Source: Amphimedon queenslandica | Lineage: Eukaryota > Porifera > Demospongiae > Haplosclerida > Niphatidae | Length of the DNA: 64,000 bases | Assembly: GCF_000090795.2 (NCBI RefSeq) | Contig: NW_003546265.1 | Span: 248,784-312,783, forward strand | Direction of reading: 5' to 3' | In this document: in pieces, positions 1 through 13,532 of the stretch | Layout: the number at the start of each line of letters is the position of its first letter | Numbering within the stretch: the first letter of the stretch is position 1 | The notes under the pieces: generated by a model | Seen by the model: the letters and a program-made list of their open reading frames with translations, nothing else | The model's database searches: none | What the model was told of the DNA's origin: nothing | Position numbers and translations under genes: made by a program

Positions 1-2
1 GT

Positions 3-1017
3 GTGCCTGGAAAACAACTTCAATTGTCTAGCCTCAGAACTGGACTGGTGTATCATTTCTCAGTAAGTCTGATTGCTCTATTAATATACAATAATATAAT
101 TGTACCATCATGATAACAGGTGAGGGCTAAAACTGCAGCAGGGTATGGTCCCAATGCTACCACTGTAATAGTACTGAAAGATATTTCTAGTAAGAAGATT
201 ATGAATCATATAGTTCTATAAACATTATGCTTTTATGATAGGTACTATCAGTACTGTAGCTGGAAGTGAACAGGAGGAGGGAACAATAGCTGCATCTGTT
301 CTAGCAGGATTATTTGGTTTGATCTTGTGCCTGATTTTGTGTCTTTTGTTGCTCTGCTGTTTATGTATGAGTAGGAGGAGAAGAAAGAGAGAGAAGTAAG
401 TTTTTCGAAATTGTGTGTCCTTTTTTGATGCTTTTAATAGTGACTCAAATGAATATGAAAGTACCAACAACAAGATGTACATTAATGAATATGATCCAGA
501 TAATGAGATGAAAGAACTGTAAGTATAACTCAACTCTCATTGTAGATTCATTTGTCTTTTATTTATAAAAAGCTCGCCTCAAAATCAAAATAAAAAGAAA
601 GCAAGGTAGATATATGTTACTATAATACTTAAATACACACATATATATAATACTTGTTAATTTTTTATCTTTATTGGTGATAATAAAAACATTTATGGAT
701 GTCCCAATTACCTTCAGTAAAAAAGCAACAACATTGTCTGTGTAAGCCTATTGCTTTATAAATGCATGTGCATTGCTGATTATAATATTAATAGGAACAC
801 ATCTCGACCTGCTGACTACGAATATGATACTGTAACTAGCCCTAAAGAGGTGAAAATAAAACATTTATATTGAAGAAAGGCATTGTTTGTTCCCATGTAT
901 ATATTTCTTTCCTAGGCATTAATAAACTTTGAAGGGAATGAGGGCTCATCAATGATGGAAGTGAACTTGTACTTTACTGATGAGTCCAGTGATGAGGAAG
1001 AGATTAAGAAGAAATGA
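3..1017 (+). CDS. FN3-domain single-pass receptor, 3' part (partial gene)
   Basis: This is the 3' end of a spliced gene that begins before the window. Exons read as 3-62, 120-189, 242-395, 441-518, 573-605, 795-849 and 916-1017, all with GT-AG junctions and a consistent frame. The first two exons give the end of a fibronectin type III fold, with YHFSVRAKTAAGYGP, the usual last strands. One hydrophobic segment follows (exon 242-395, Leu/Cys rich) and is stopped by a basic run (SRRRRKREK). The cytoplasmic tail of about 110 residues is acidic, has several tyrosines (NEYES, YINEY, YEYDT) and ends DEEEIKKK with TGA. No kinase or phosphatase domain is present in the tail. The role is probably surface adhesion or signalling. 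The family cannot be named from this part. Confidence 0.72.
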
Positions 1018-1398
1018 AAACAATAACAATACCTTTAATTTTTGTTGTGTATTTTTACTTGCATACATATATACCTTCTAAAGTGGACTCATTATAAAGA
1101 ATGGTTGTTTATGCTATAAAAAATAGTTCATGTAGAGATTTATTAGAAATATATTCATCAATTGATCCTATAGCTCTAGCTCATCTAGTACCTTTTGTGC
1201 TACAAAAAGTGTATTAAATACACAACCAGAGAATTGCTGGACTCTTTTTTTATTATTGTTAAAATAAAATAAACCAAATGATGTATAAAAATATCTTTAA
1301 AAATCGAAACAGACTGTATTAGTTGTTTGTTTGTGACTTTACTTTATGATGAATAGTTACCTACAAAAACAACAAAATTGAATTCGTGATTATTACTG
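1018..1398. other. Convergent intergenic spacer
   Basis: AT-rich sequence between the 3' ends of the FN3 receptor (+) and the first adhesion GPCR (-). It includes AATAAA-like signals (for example AAATAAAATAAA near 1261-1273) that could serve 3' end formation. I see no gene here. Confidence 0.5.
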
Positions 1399-3582
1399 TT
1401 ATTCTGTTGCCTTACCACCATTATTAGGTGCTTGCTTCTCAAAGTCTAACTCTTGCTTCTCTTCATCAAGTGGGACCTTTATCTCCTCATCCTCTTTCCC
1501 ATTACTTGCATACAATTTCTTTTCCTCGTCATCAGCTACCACAATTGAAGCTAATTCAAACCTTCCCTCACTGCTGGTAGATGCATAAGCTAGGGTAGAG
1601 AAGAATTTAATAAATAAAATAAAATTTAATGAATATCATAAGCATTTGAAAGCACCTTCATGACGTTTTTTAGCTTTGACACTTCTAGCCTGTAGCAGAC
1701 AAAAATAACCATGACACTAGGCATTAAAAATAAACAGTACTCTACCTCTGATGTAGAATTAGTTAAAGATACTTTCTTGTACTGTTTGGTGATGTGTTTC
1801 CATATCTATTAAAAGAAAGATAAACTCATTTACAAAGAGTGGTGGACATACCCTTTCATTCCTAACGACGTGAAATATAAAAATTGCCAGCCCCTATAAT
1901 TAAAAGGTAATTTAAAGGAGCTGAACGTCATGTGCTGTTACCTGTAGCGAGTTGAATATTACAAACAGCCAAGCAAAGACAGTTGTGTCACTGCTGACTG
2001 CAAATAGACCAATCACCCAGGTAATACCAAGCAATGGTAATAGAATCACTGACGCTTGTAATCCGGTCCTATAGTACCAAATAAAAAAATAATAATAATA
2101 ATAATAATAATGGAATTAAAAACTATCAAGACTGGCAATCTTACTTCACTAGGTCGACACGTTTGTTCTCCAGCTGCTTCCGGGAATTTTTAGCGCCTTG
2201 ATTCTTTAATAAACTTATCAGTACAAGGACCAAAAACACTGCATTAATCTAATGAGATATTGCAAAGACTGATCATAAAAATATTCTTTTAAAAACGTAC
2301 AATTATTATAATACACATTGGTATGATGAATGCCCAAATGACATGCTTCTCAATAGACAACCAACAACTAACGGGAAAAGAAAAGAACCAGTCAATAATT
2401 AATATGATATTCATCACACACACGTAAGTCTCTCAATCTCTTCAAGTTCTTACTAATCTTGTCCGTGTACATAATAATCGTGAGCAACTCCAACTGATAC
2501 AATTACAATCAGTAGGGAAGGAACTACAAAATTAAATAAAAATAATAATAGTCAACTTATATATTTACCATCACAGCTAAGACACAAAGAGACATGCAAT
2601 TCATGCATACAGTTAAAATTTGTGTATAGTCTACTAACCCCATCCCAATATAAGGAAGAACCACCATTTCTTAGTTAACGATGAAAAGACAACCACAAGC
2701 ATCAGATACAGCATGATCCCTTCACACAGCATCCAGAAGAACGCAGACAAGAAAAAGTAATGAAGGGCAGCAGCGACAAATGTACAGGCAATCTTTAAAA
2801 ATAATTATTATAAAAATTGGCAATAGTAATTTTGTTTTTTTTACTTTATTGCTTTTGGCAGTCTCTATGCCAGCAACAAAAACAATGTATCCCAATAGAA
2901 GAGATATGGCAAGATTCAAGTGAACTAAGTTGTGTACGGATTCAATCAACTTTCTCCTTTAGATAAACAAGAGAAGGGAAGAGAGTGAAAGAGAGAGACA
3001 CTTTTAAAATAAAAGGACGGACATATGTTATGATTAACCAACCCAAAAGTGAGGAAGAATACAACGGTCACTAGCAAACACATAATTGATATTGAAGCTC
3101 CTATGTATGATAAAACTGACAACACTTTAGCCTCTGTAGGCCCCTATTGGATAACAAAACAATGCAATCACAAGAGTAATATGATCATTATTTCACAATG
3201 TCATGCACAAAGGAATAAAGTATTTACTGGTGTAGCTTCTGAAGATGCTTGAACTAGAACAGCAAAACTAGTCAAATGGGAACTGAGACAAGTGACATTA
3301 CCACTCGAACTAGGAACAGTTGTAATGCCAGCAGGTGAGAAAGAGCCACTACCAAGCCTATTGTGTTTAAGATAGCATATGAGGTTACTAGTAATGCTTT
3401 GTTATTACGGGTTAGAGAAGTCCCAAAAGACACAGCTAGGGTTAGCAAAGTTAGGAGTGAGAATATTAAATGAGAGCTGAACTGGTGGATCAGCAGGAAT
3501 TGGCCTCCTTGACATTCCAACCTGACTTGACAATATAATAGTACCAGTTTCAAAATCAGAACTAAAGCAATAAAGAAACGAA

Positions 3583-3622
<40 letters not shown>

Positions 3623-6600
3623 GGTATTGCTACCTAAGGTTTGTGCTATTCAGAAAATCTTGCAAATTATTAAACAATATATTAGCCACTGGAACTGTAG
3701 ACACTATAAAGAAGATAAAAATTAAAAATAATGTGCACCTCTTTCTCTCTTTCTTATATCAATAACTACATGCACATACTTCCAGAAGATCTCTCCATTA
3801 TGAGTTCACCAGGTATGCTAATAGTGGCTGGTGACATTGATACAGAAGTTGTAAAGTTAACAAGATCAGACGAATCAGGAAACGTTATACCAGCACTGCC
3901 AGCAATAGGGACCTGCTCTGCTCTTATAACTATATCAAGAGAAATATTATGAATTAAAAATAACTAATAATAATGATAATAATTGTAATGTATGTGAATG
4001 TACAAGAGAATGAAATAGATTGTCTTTATTGAGTTTGTAAGAACTAAGAACAAATAATAATTTCTAATAATTTTTTTGACACATTTTTAACACCTTGAAG
4101 TGTTAATAATGTGTTAACAACTCACTTCCTGCTTCATAATTCATTTTTAATAATTTTTAATTATCAGCTGCTCATTTCCTGTTTTATAATTCATTTCTAA
4201 TAATTTTTTAATTATCAGCAGCTCATTTCCTGTTTCATAATTCATTTTTAATATTTTTTAATTAGCAGCAGCTCATTTCCTGTTTCATAATTCATTTTTA
4301 ATAATTTTTTAATTATCAGCTACTCATTTCCTGTTTCATAATTCATTTTTAATATTTTTTAATTAGCAGCAGCTCATTTCCTGTTTCATAATTCATTTTT
4401 AATAATTTTTTAATTATCAGCTACTCATTTCCTGTTTCATAATTCATTTTTAATATTTTTTAATTAGCAGCAGCTCATTTCCTGTTTCATAATTCATTTT
4501 TAATATTTTTTAATTAGCAGCAGCTCATTTCCTGTTTCATAATTCATTTTTAATAATTTTTAATTATCAGCAGCTCATTTCCTGTTTCATAATTCATTTT
4601 TAATAATTTTTTAATTATCAGCTGCTCATTTCCTGTTTCATAATTCATTTTTAATAATTTTTTAATTATCAGCAGCTCATTTCCTGTTTCATAATTCATT
4701 TTTAATATTTTTTAATTATCAGCAGCTCATTTCCTGTTTCATAATTCATTTTTAATATTCTTTAATTAGCAGCAGCTCATTTCCTGTTTCATAATTCATT
4801 TTAAATAATTTTTAATTATTAGCAGCTCATTTCCTGTTTCATAATTCATTTTTAATATTTTTTAATTAGCAGCAGCTCATTTCCTGTTTCATAATTCATT
4901 TTTAATAATTTTTAATTATCAGCAGCTCATTTCCTGTTTCATAATTCATTTTTAATAATTTTTAATTATCAGCAGCTCATTTCCTGTTTCATAATTCATT
5001 TTTAATAATTTTTTAATTATCAGCTACTCATTTCCTGTTTCATAATTCATTTTTAATATTTTTTAATTAGCAGCAGCTCATTTCCTGTTTCATAATTCAT
5101 TTTTAATATTTTTTAATTAGCAGCAGCTCATTTCCTGTTTCATAATTCATTTTTAATAATTTTTAATTATCAGCAGCTCATTTCCTGTTTCATAATTCAT
5201 TTTTAATAATTTTTTAATTATCAGCTGCTCATTTCCTGTTTCATAATTCATTTTTAATAATTTTTTAATTATCAGCAGCTCATTTCCTGTTTCATAATTC
5301 ATTTTTAATATTTTTTAATTATCAGCAGCTCATTTCCTGTTTCATAATTCATTTTTAATAATTATTATTATCTTAACTAAAATCTCATTATTAATTTATT
5401 GCGAGATCACAAGAACATACAAGGAGAAGATCAAGTTAATATACTTATGACATCACACAGTGTACATGTATGTGTGTTTGTAGCTGCCCTATATTCAGTG
5501 TCTTATTATACATTAACTCACCGATATTTTCTCTTGATACAATTTGACTTGTATCAGTGGTTTGAGCAAGATAAAGACCATATGACTCCGAATTCTCCAG
5601 GAGGAGCTCACTCCCAGTGCTGGGGTTGGATGATTGCAAGCTCTCCCAGCCTGGCCTGTTGGTCAAACTGAGAAGATCACTAAGAGTGTCAGCTATAGAC
5701 TAAAACAAGTGGAAGACACACAATAAGTTATATGGAATGGTGACTAAATCACTCTGTAAAAATCTTTTTGTTTTTGTTAACTTACAGAAGAATTGATGGC
5801 TGTCTCGTTATTGTCATTAAAGCTCGAGTTCAGTGCCAGGATAGTGTTGGTCAGTACATCATTAGATACAGAGAGATCTGAAGGGAGTATCGATTCATTT
5901 AATGATACTTGAGCTGCAGTAGCTACTTGCAACTAAAGGGGTACAATAAAGATAATATATAATAGCAATATAGTAAAAGTTACAGTTGCTTCAAAATGTG
6001 GCCAAATAGACCATGGACTAAATAGTACAGGGTATTTCATCAAAAATGACTCCGAGAGATTTTTAATTTTTATAATTTTTTCTGATACATATACATGTTT
6101 TTATGTTGCTTAGAAAGTTTGAGCTCACTTCCATCACATTTAGATTTTTTACAATTTTTAAAAGTTACTCCAAAATCGGACCAAAATCCCTGTACTATAG
6201 TACAGGGACTTTGGCAAAATTTCATCAAAAATGACAAGGAGAGAATTCTCTGTTTTAATAATTTTTTCTGATACATATACATATTCTTGTGTTGAATATC
6301 AATTTTGACTTGATTCTGATCAAAATTAGATTTTTTATAAATTTTTAAGTACTCACTTCACTGACAAGTCCAACAGCACTCTTAGCTAAATTTTCAATCG
6401 CTACTCCAGTGAGTTGATCAAAATCCACCACAAACAATTGAGCAGCCTACACCAAATATCAACATTTATGATTATAAAACGAATAGGCTTTAGAATGTAT
6501 ATAATTTTTATAAAACATGCAATATTATACAGATTCACTACAGGTATACAATGTATAATATTCGTACATCTTCTTCGATGACTTTAAAAGCACGTGATCT

Positions 6601-9600
6601 ACACGAGCTAACATTAACTGTAGACCAGTTACCATTCTCATCGCAGAACCTTGTAGCCAGACCTAATCAGATATACATTAAAGGCTCATTCATTTATTCA
6701 TATCATACCTGAAGAATTAGTGCCGCCAGGACAAGGTTGAGTTGAGGTGGTGTTTGGATTAGTTGGAGGCCACAGAATGTTCCAATTAGAATCCACTTCT
6801 TTTATGCACCCTCCGACAATTGTATCGTCTACAAATGATAATTTTAAGCATGCACTAGGCAACATGATCTTGTAATCAACTTGTTGCCAAAAATAGAACA
6901 GATTTCTATTCTTAGATATCCCCAACAAGTTGTTTAGTGTATTATGCTGTGCTTTTTTAAATTACAGGGGCTTACTTATAGTATCACATATGGGTGGAGT
7001 CTGCTCTATATTGTATAAGTATGGACAAGTATCGTTTGAGCAGTAAGTAGGTATCATAGAAATTGAGTCGTTGCTTGAACATTCTGGAGCATAAATATCA
7101 CTTATTGCTTGATTTGGATACTCGTCTGAATCAGAATCAACTGTACAGTTAACATCATTACCAACAAATGGATTTATACACTGGAAAATGATAGAAATAA
7201 TATCATACTAGCATTATGCTGTGTATTGTTAGTACTTACGTTGCAGCTAGTGAAGGTACAGTTGCAAGGTTCTGCTCGTGTCTCGTAGCACTTTCTCTGA
7301 AACTCAGTAACATTGAATGAAGGCATTAATATTAGGCCTGCATTAAATATTGATTCTGGATTATCATCCTCCTCTATAGGAATAGCAGGAACATTGTTGC
7401 TAACTATGGTATAATGATTGCATACACAGACACCTGAGAATGAGCAAAAAGAGAGAAGAGAGTGAAAAATTGCAATGATAATGTACAAAGCAATGAAGAA
7501 TAAAAATAGATTGCAATGAATCATAAACTGACTTGATGGCCTGAATACATAAGAGCTTCTGTATTGAGGACCAGTTCTAGCATCAAACACTAACTGATAG
7601 CCACCCAAAGATGCTAGGCTATACACCTATGCATGCAATGAACATAAAAATTTAATAAGTAGCCATATAACATACAGGGCTTGAGTCATAAGTTATGTTA
7701 CTAGTTGTGTTGTAATAAGCATCAGCAACTACAATCACAGAGTTTGAGATGAAAGAATAGTACTTGGTCACAGAGACTGAGAGAAAGTGTGGATTTCTAG
7801 CAGCAATAGCAGAACTTAACTGCAAGGAAATGATATTTTATAAAAGCTTTTCATCATCCATGATTACAATGACTAACCTCAGAGACTATTGCAGCTTCAT
7901 TCTGTGATACTGCAGTGATGCCAGTGACATTAGTTAGCCTCATGGTTATGAGCTGAAATGAAGTGGCATCAGACACAAGAGTACAGCCATGAAACAGGAC
8001 AGGAGACCACCCATAGATATCTAAACAATATCTCCTGGCAAACACAACCCGAGAACTAAAGAGAGAAAGAAAAAGAAGTTAAAGGTTTCAATCATTAACA
8101 GTGACTGTTTAATACTTGAAATTTGAAGATGCTAAACTACAAGGTTGTCTAGAAACTTCTCCTTCAATGGTAGCTGGCCAAACTATGCCACCATTCTCCT
8201 CCTCAGGACAAGCTAATAATTGGAAAAATCATAAATAATAATAGCAGCTCTAGCTAATAATAATTATCATCTTCTTACTTGCTAAAACATTAAGACTGAC
8301 ATTGCTTCTTATACTACTGCTCCTAAATACCTGACAGATGTAAGTACCCTCATCATTCAGTACTGTAACTTGACTAATAGTCACGCTGTGTCTTAATGAG
8401 ATGTCATCATATGTGAATCCATTCCCATTCCTAGGTGGTAGGGGGGTTGGCTCTGAAAATAAGCCATTACTTAGGAAGTACCACCGAAGCTGAACACGAC
8501 TGTCTGAAGGGACACAGGTAAGAGTGACTGTTCCTCCTTCAAGAACTGATGTAGAAGATACAAGTGGAGTGATGGTTGGAGCTAGAAGGAGGAGAGAGAA
8601 AGAGAGAAGGATGAGGAGGAACAAGGAGAAAGTATCAATAATAATGCTGACAGTGCTAATATACCTTCTGTGCTAATATTGATACTTGCATTTCTTGATA
8701 TTTGAGCTATTAAGATATAAATAAAAGTAATATTACCAGAGTACATAGACACTATACTTAGCTTACAGTGCGCTATAACTATTGTACCAGCAGTATCAGC
8801 ATCAACCACTGGTATATATACTCCATAATTGTATGGAGTTATCTCGAAAAGAGAAGTACCTCCTGTAAAAGACACAGGATAAGAGACAGTGAGTCCTCTG
8901 TATGTGTCAGTTGATGATTGCGCTGATCCATTTGAATTATAACCAGCAGTGAATGGCAACAAAGCTGCTGTTCCTAATACTAGTGTGACGTTAGTGGAAG
9001 GTGTCTGAGATTGTAGGACCCCATCATCATTACTATCAGCTATAGAGAGAAACAGTTACATGTAGATGATTGTAATGACTTACCATAATGTAAAGTAATG
9101 GATGTTGAAGTACCAGATTCTTGCGAATAGCAAGAATAAGTACCAGAAATATCAGTAGTTGTTACATTACCGCTAAACTCAATCCTGACACTGTAGCTAT
9201 CAATCACATCAACTTGAGCTGATAAACCAGAAGCATATACAGCAGGGACCTGATACATACCAGCACTTAAATAAGGATCTAATAGAAGATTGGTTGAGTT
9301 GAGTTTAAGAGTTGAATGACCACTGAGTGAGGAGCAGGTCAGAGTGATGGATGACTCATTATCAAAGGATGAGCTGATGATGCTGTTATTGTACAAAGGA
9401 ATGTCACCAAAATGAAACATGACTGGATCTGTGGATTGAAATGCACAAAATGCTACAAAATGCTACAAAATGCAATGTAGAAAGTTTGAGGCAATAAATG
9501 AGCAGTTTTTTTAGAGTTATACATAGCCCAAGACATTCTAATAATCATGCTATTATGGATTGACATAATTCACATGCATAGTGGAACTCACGATAAAGTA

Positions 9601-12600
9601 TCTGTACATCAACAGTCTTAGGATCAATGTATTCACTAGGAAGACAGTTAGATCCGTTTCTATCCATATTATCACATACAGTACACAAGAACTCATCTCT
9701 CAATAGTTGTACCACTCCTTCTGTTGGCACTGGAGTCAGTGGGGAGAGACTTAAGTCTTGAGGAGGATAGTTAGTAACGAAGTTATAAATAAATGGAGTG
9801 AAGGTGAGAGTGTTTGGATCAGACTGGGAGCGATTGTAATCAGGAGGTAACAGTATTGTTTGACTAGTACTGAAAAAAGACAGAAATAATACAAGAAACA
9901 TTTACTAAGATGTAACTGTAATCATCATTACATGCTCATTTAACAAGTTAACAAAGAAATGTAAAATACACAAAGTTTTACTTTGAGATCCAAGTTATTG
10001 GGCCACTACTCTGACACTGGAGAGATACTGCAGTACCAGATACATAATTGAATGGTGGCACTGTTACCAACAAGACTGATGGAACTGAGGTAAAGAGAGA
10101 GAAGTGATTAAAGCATTAATATAGTGGCAAAATTCTGTCTTACCAGCAACAGTTACTGTGAGTGAATTTGTAATAATTTCTACAAAAAACCAAAATAAAG
10201 CGCCACAGTTCTATACTCTCTCTCTCTCAAATTACCTGAATATTCAAAACGTAATGTAGAACCATTCAATTTTGAAGATGCAGTAAAAGAGATTTCGTAA
10301 ATAAATATGTTGCTTGGAATTAATGATGGAGAACTTATGTCAGATACTAACGAGAAGAATTCTGCATCAGGATCTGCATCATTACTCAGTCCATTTGAGG
10401 AAAGAGCAGACAGATACTGCATGGTGATTTTTTGACCAACAGTAAGAGGAAACTGAAGATCAGTCAATCGTTTAATGTAAGGTGTATCTATAAAGGTTAA
10501 CCACAATGATAATATGGAATATTAAATAAATACACACTAACAAACAGTACTAGCAAAATACTGTCGTATATTTCTGCTGATAGGCAATGAATGCAAATGT
10601 AATTTACACTCGTTATAGTAATAATAATTGAATTATCAATCACTATGCATTGTAATATAACACTCACTTGTGATAATTATTGATGCACTGCCAAGAGATG
10701 AATAACATGTGAAGTTGATTGGTGTACTAGTAAATGCAGCACTAGTGACGGCAAGACTGATACTATTAGTACTAGTTTCATTAACAAACACAACTGATAC
10801 ATTAGGAAGCACGGATAGATCAGAAGGAAACTGGGAATTGTCCGAGGTCCATTGCAGAGACGTCCCTCTCAATCCGTTACACGTGATGATTGTTTCAGAG
10901 CCAAAGTTAATGATTGCTGGATTGGATAAAGGTTGGTAGGGGGAGCGATGGAGTATGACATCAGACCCAGCTGAAGAAAGAAAGGACAACAATAAAATGA
11001 ATAGAAGAAAGATGTAGCAATGTATACAAGTCTCTTCAACATGTAGCTTATCGGCCCAATGTCGGAGCAACTTTAATAATTTGTAAAAAAACCAATATTG
11101 ATCGGAATCAGCTCAAACTTTCTATACAACATAAGAACATATATATGCATCAGAAAAACTTCTATTGTATTAAAACTCTATCATCTCTTATTCTATGCAT
11201 ATACTTACATCTATAAACAACAACTAGTACTTGGAATACTCTCTCCAGTCCACTAGGATAAGTATTGCCAGTAACAGTACAAGTATACAAGCCAGTGAAA
11301 CTGAGGCTGACATTGCTCAATGTGAGTACATAGTTGAAGGAAGGTTCAACCATGCTAGGCCCATCCCATTCAATGACGACTGAAGGCACAACTGAAGTAC
11401 AATTCAATATTGCAGTACTGCCTTCCGTGATATCTATACGCCTTGTAGAAGGAGACAGAACAATACCTAAAAAAGAATAGAGAGAGTGACAGATAATTAA
11501 ATTGATTTTCTCTCTCTCTCTTTTACCATGTGAATATACTTGAATGCTAAGAGAATCCGAACTACTTTGACCTAATCCACTGGTTCCTATGAACACCACA
11601 ACCACTGGAGGCAGTGGGTCCTGGAATGTTATGCTATAATTACGAGTGACACTATCAATAAGAGTAATGGCTCCATTGACAGGCCCACTGTTGGTATTAT
11701 AATACACTTGGAGATTATTGACTGATACATCATTCATTATTATTGTAGAACCACTACCACTGGATGTTCTATACTTTGCAAGAAATGAATGGTTGAATGT
11801 CGTAGCAGGATAAGCTAGGTTCTGGACTGGTGGTTCAATATTGTTCACTAGAAGTGGATTATCTAAAGGGAGTGCAAAATACAAAGAATCTATCAATGGT
11901 TCCATATCTCTTTCTTACCAGTAGTAATTGCTAGTATTACATCAGTTACAGCTAAGGAAATATTCCGTACACCACAGATATATCTGCCATTTAACTCAGG
12001 TGGAAAGACAGGATCAAATTTTAGACTATCCCCAGGAACAAACACCAAACTGACATTACCAACTGATGTCTCTACAGTAAGAGTTGTATTGGTATTAATG
12101 ACAAGCCCAAAATCTTGAGCCTGCAACTGTCTGTCAATTGTATCATTGAGGAGATCAAAGGACCAGAAGGAATTAGCCTTTAGCTCACTAATAGCGTTAC
12201 TGGCTCCATTAAATGTGCACCTAACAGTTAATGAATTGTCTACAACTTCATCGTACAGGTAGTAGTTGTTGTCGTTGGATGAAGACGTGTACTGGAACTG
12301 GTTGGCTTCAAGCACGATGAAAGAAGGAACAAATTCTGCCAAATAAGAAGAGATGATCCAATTAAAGGAATCCTTGTAAACAATACACAAACAAACATTG
12401 ACAAACGAAGCCAATAGGCTCAATACACATGCACTGTAGTAACATAGAGCAATCATGTTTAGAGCTTACCACAAAAAAAGGTAGCATTGGGCTGACTTCC
12501 AGTAGTACATGATGTAGTACAGTTGCTATTCTCATAGAAAGGACAGCACTCGGCATCGCTAGGACCAAAGCAACGTTCAAAACCAGCAAAGCCAGAACAG

Positions 12601-13301
12601 CTATTATTACACACTAAAGTGAGAGAGAGAGAGGAATCATGATATTACATACATAGCTTCCAAAATAATTAAATATTTTTGCCAATTAAAATGTACCAAC
12701 TACAAGGGCTGTCTGTCACCTTGCATTAGCAACAAATAAAGTCATGAACCTTATTGATTAAAAGTAACACAAGAATTTACCATTAACACTGACAAAGGAA
12801 GATACAAGCAATCATGTTCTACACTACATTATGCATACAAGTCGACATACAAAATTACAATATAGATAATAATACTAAACCTTGGCAGATCGGTGAAGTC
12901 CCACACTGATAGCAATCTTCTCTCAACTGTAAGGCAAAAGCAGACGAGTCTGAGTTCATGATGTCACCATTTAAAGTCCAAAGCAATGTCGATGGATTAC
13001 AGCGTCCACTGACCAGGACAGTTTGGTTGGGAGTAAAGCTTCCATCTCCAGTTACGTTGACTCTAGCGACTACAGTGGTGTAAGTGAGCTCTCCTAGCTG
13101 GTCCCCATGGGAGAGACAGAGAGTCTTAATGCTCTCGTTCCCTTCAAAAATATCATAGATATATCCTATAGGGTCCTCGCTAAAGAGTTGCATAACGCCA
13201 GAGCGATTTATTGGAGGACAAAACTGAGCAGCTACTTGATATTGAAATTGAGCTAGGATCAGCCCTTGAGCTAAAAGAGACAAAAGTAAAAGGTTTGACA
13301 T
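1399..13301 (-). CDS. Adhesion GPCR with multi-Ig ectodomain, two HRM domains, GAIN/GPS and 7TM
   Basis: A many-exon gene read on the minus strand. Translation starts at 13301 with a signal peptide ([12 protein letters not shown], then AAQFC). The ectodomain runs as follows: a Cys-rich block (12476-12600); several Ig-like or beta-rich modules, the clearest Ig folds at 11163-11470 (LNC ... W ... GLYTC) and 8285-8580 (LTC ... W ... DEGTYIC); a first hormone-receptor-like domain (8050-8210); an EGF-like block (about 7240-7430); a thrombospondin-3-like acidic stretch (DSDSDEYP, 7020-7180); a second HRM (6600-6840, CPGGTNSSG); and a GAIN region (3770-6430). The GPS spans 3240-3500 with CVFWDF and cleavage motif [12 protein letters not shown]. 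The 7TM core (about 1740-3110) has family B2 signatures such as [15 protein letters not shown]. The acidic tail ends at 1399. One transcript over 12 kb is inferred from domain order; a split into two genes is possible. A 1.3 kb minisatellite and a dispersed repeat lie in its introns. Confidence 0.75.
3555..3622. repeat. (TAAA)n microsatellite in GPCR intron
   Basis: About a dozen AAAT/TAAA units (around 3581-3620) between the GPS exon and the GAIN exon of the first adhesion GPCR. Confidence 0.8.
4080..5365. repeat. ~51 bp AT-rich minisatellite, about 24 copies
   Basis: A tandem array with unit about 50-53 bp, built around the constant piece CAGCTCATTTCCTGTTTCAT followed by AATTCATTTTTAATA and a variable T-run. 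Copies differ in short variants: CAGCAGCTC, CAGCTACTC, CAGCTGCTC and TTAGCAGCAGCTC. The variant order is itself repeated: the CAGCTACTC copy at 4418 and the following ~320 bp recur at 5021 (offset 603 bp), and two CAGCTACTC copies 100 bp apart (4318, 4418) show a two-unit step. The array lies in an intron that splits the GAIN region of the first adhesion GPCR. Confidence 0.95.
5985..6355. repeat. Palindrome-centred dispersed repeat, copy a (two monomers)
   Basis: Two ~190 bp monomers in an intron of the first GPCR. Each has a T-rich block, TTTTTTCTGATACATATACAT, then AAGTTTGAGCT and a short AATCGG motif. The junction carries a 22 bp perfect palindrome (6187-6208; inner 20 bases CCCTGTACTATAGTACAGGG). 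The same family occurs at seven other places in this window. Confidence 0.9.
11055..11165. repeat. Palindrome-centred dispersed repeat, fragment b (inverted)
   Basis: A partial monomer in the opposite orientation to copy a, with GGAGCAACTTTAA, GATCGGAATCAGCTCAAACT and ACATAAGAACATATATATGC. It lacks the palindrome. It lies between Ig-like exons of the first GPCR. Confidence 0.8.
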
Positions 13302-13532
13302 AGCTAGGCCAAATAGAAGTAGAATCCACAGCCTTCACTTCTCCTTTAATATATCTTGCAAATGAGTTCACACCTATATAATGTAGATCTACTACCCACG
13401 CCATAGATTTCTTTTATTAAAAAAATAATGAAGTTCATCTAAAACACCATCAACATGAACAAGTGAGTCTTCCACAACACAAAACTAGAGCACAATAAAA
13501 ATGAATGGTCATATATATTATATATGTATATT
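13302..13532. promoter_or_regulatory. Short spacer between tandem GPCR genes, presumed promoter
   Basis: A spacer of about 230 bp between the stop of the second adhesion GPCR and the start codon of the first; both are on the minus strand. It must hold the promoter and 5' UTR of the downstream gene and the 3' UTR of the upstream one. An ATG at about 13404 followed by a possible donor could mark an alternative first exon. No clear TATA box was seen. Confidence 0.35.

Noticed and set aside
4080-5365. Regular short repeats that might suggest a CRISPR array
   Set aside because: There are no unique spacers: the whole unit repeats, it sits in an intron of an animal gene, and no cas genes exist. It is a minisatellite.
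7850-8210. First HRM region as the N-terminus of a separate GPCR gene
   Set aside because: No signal peptide or convincing start was seen just upstream, and Ig exons continue in the same strand and phase pattern. Kept as one gene with reduced confidence.
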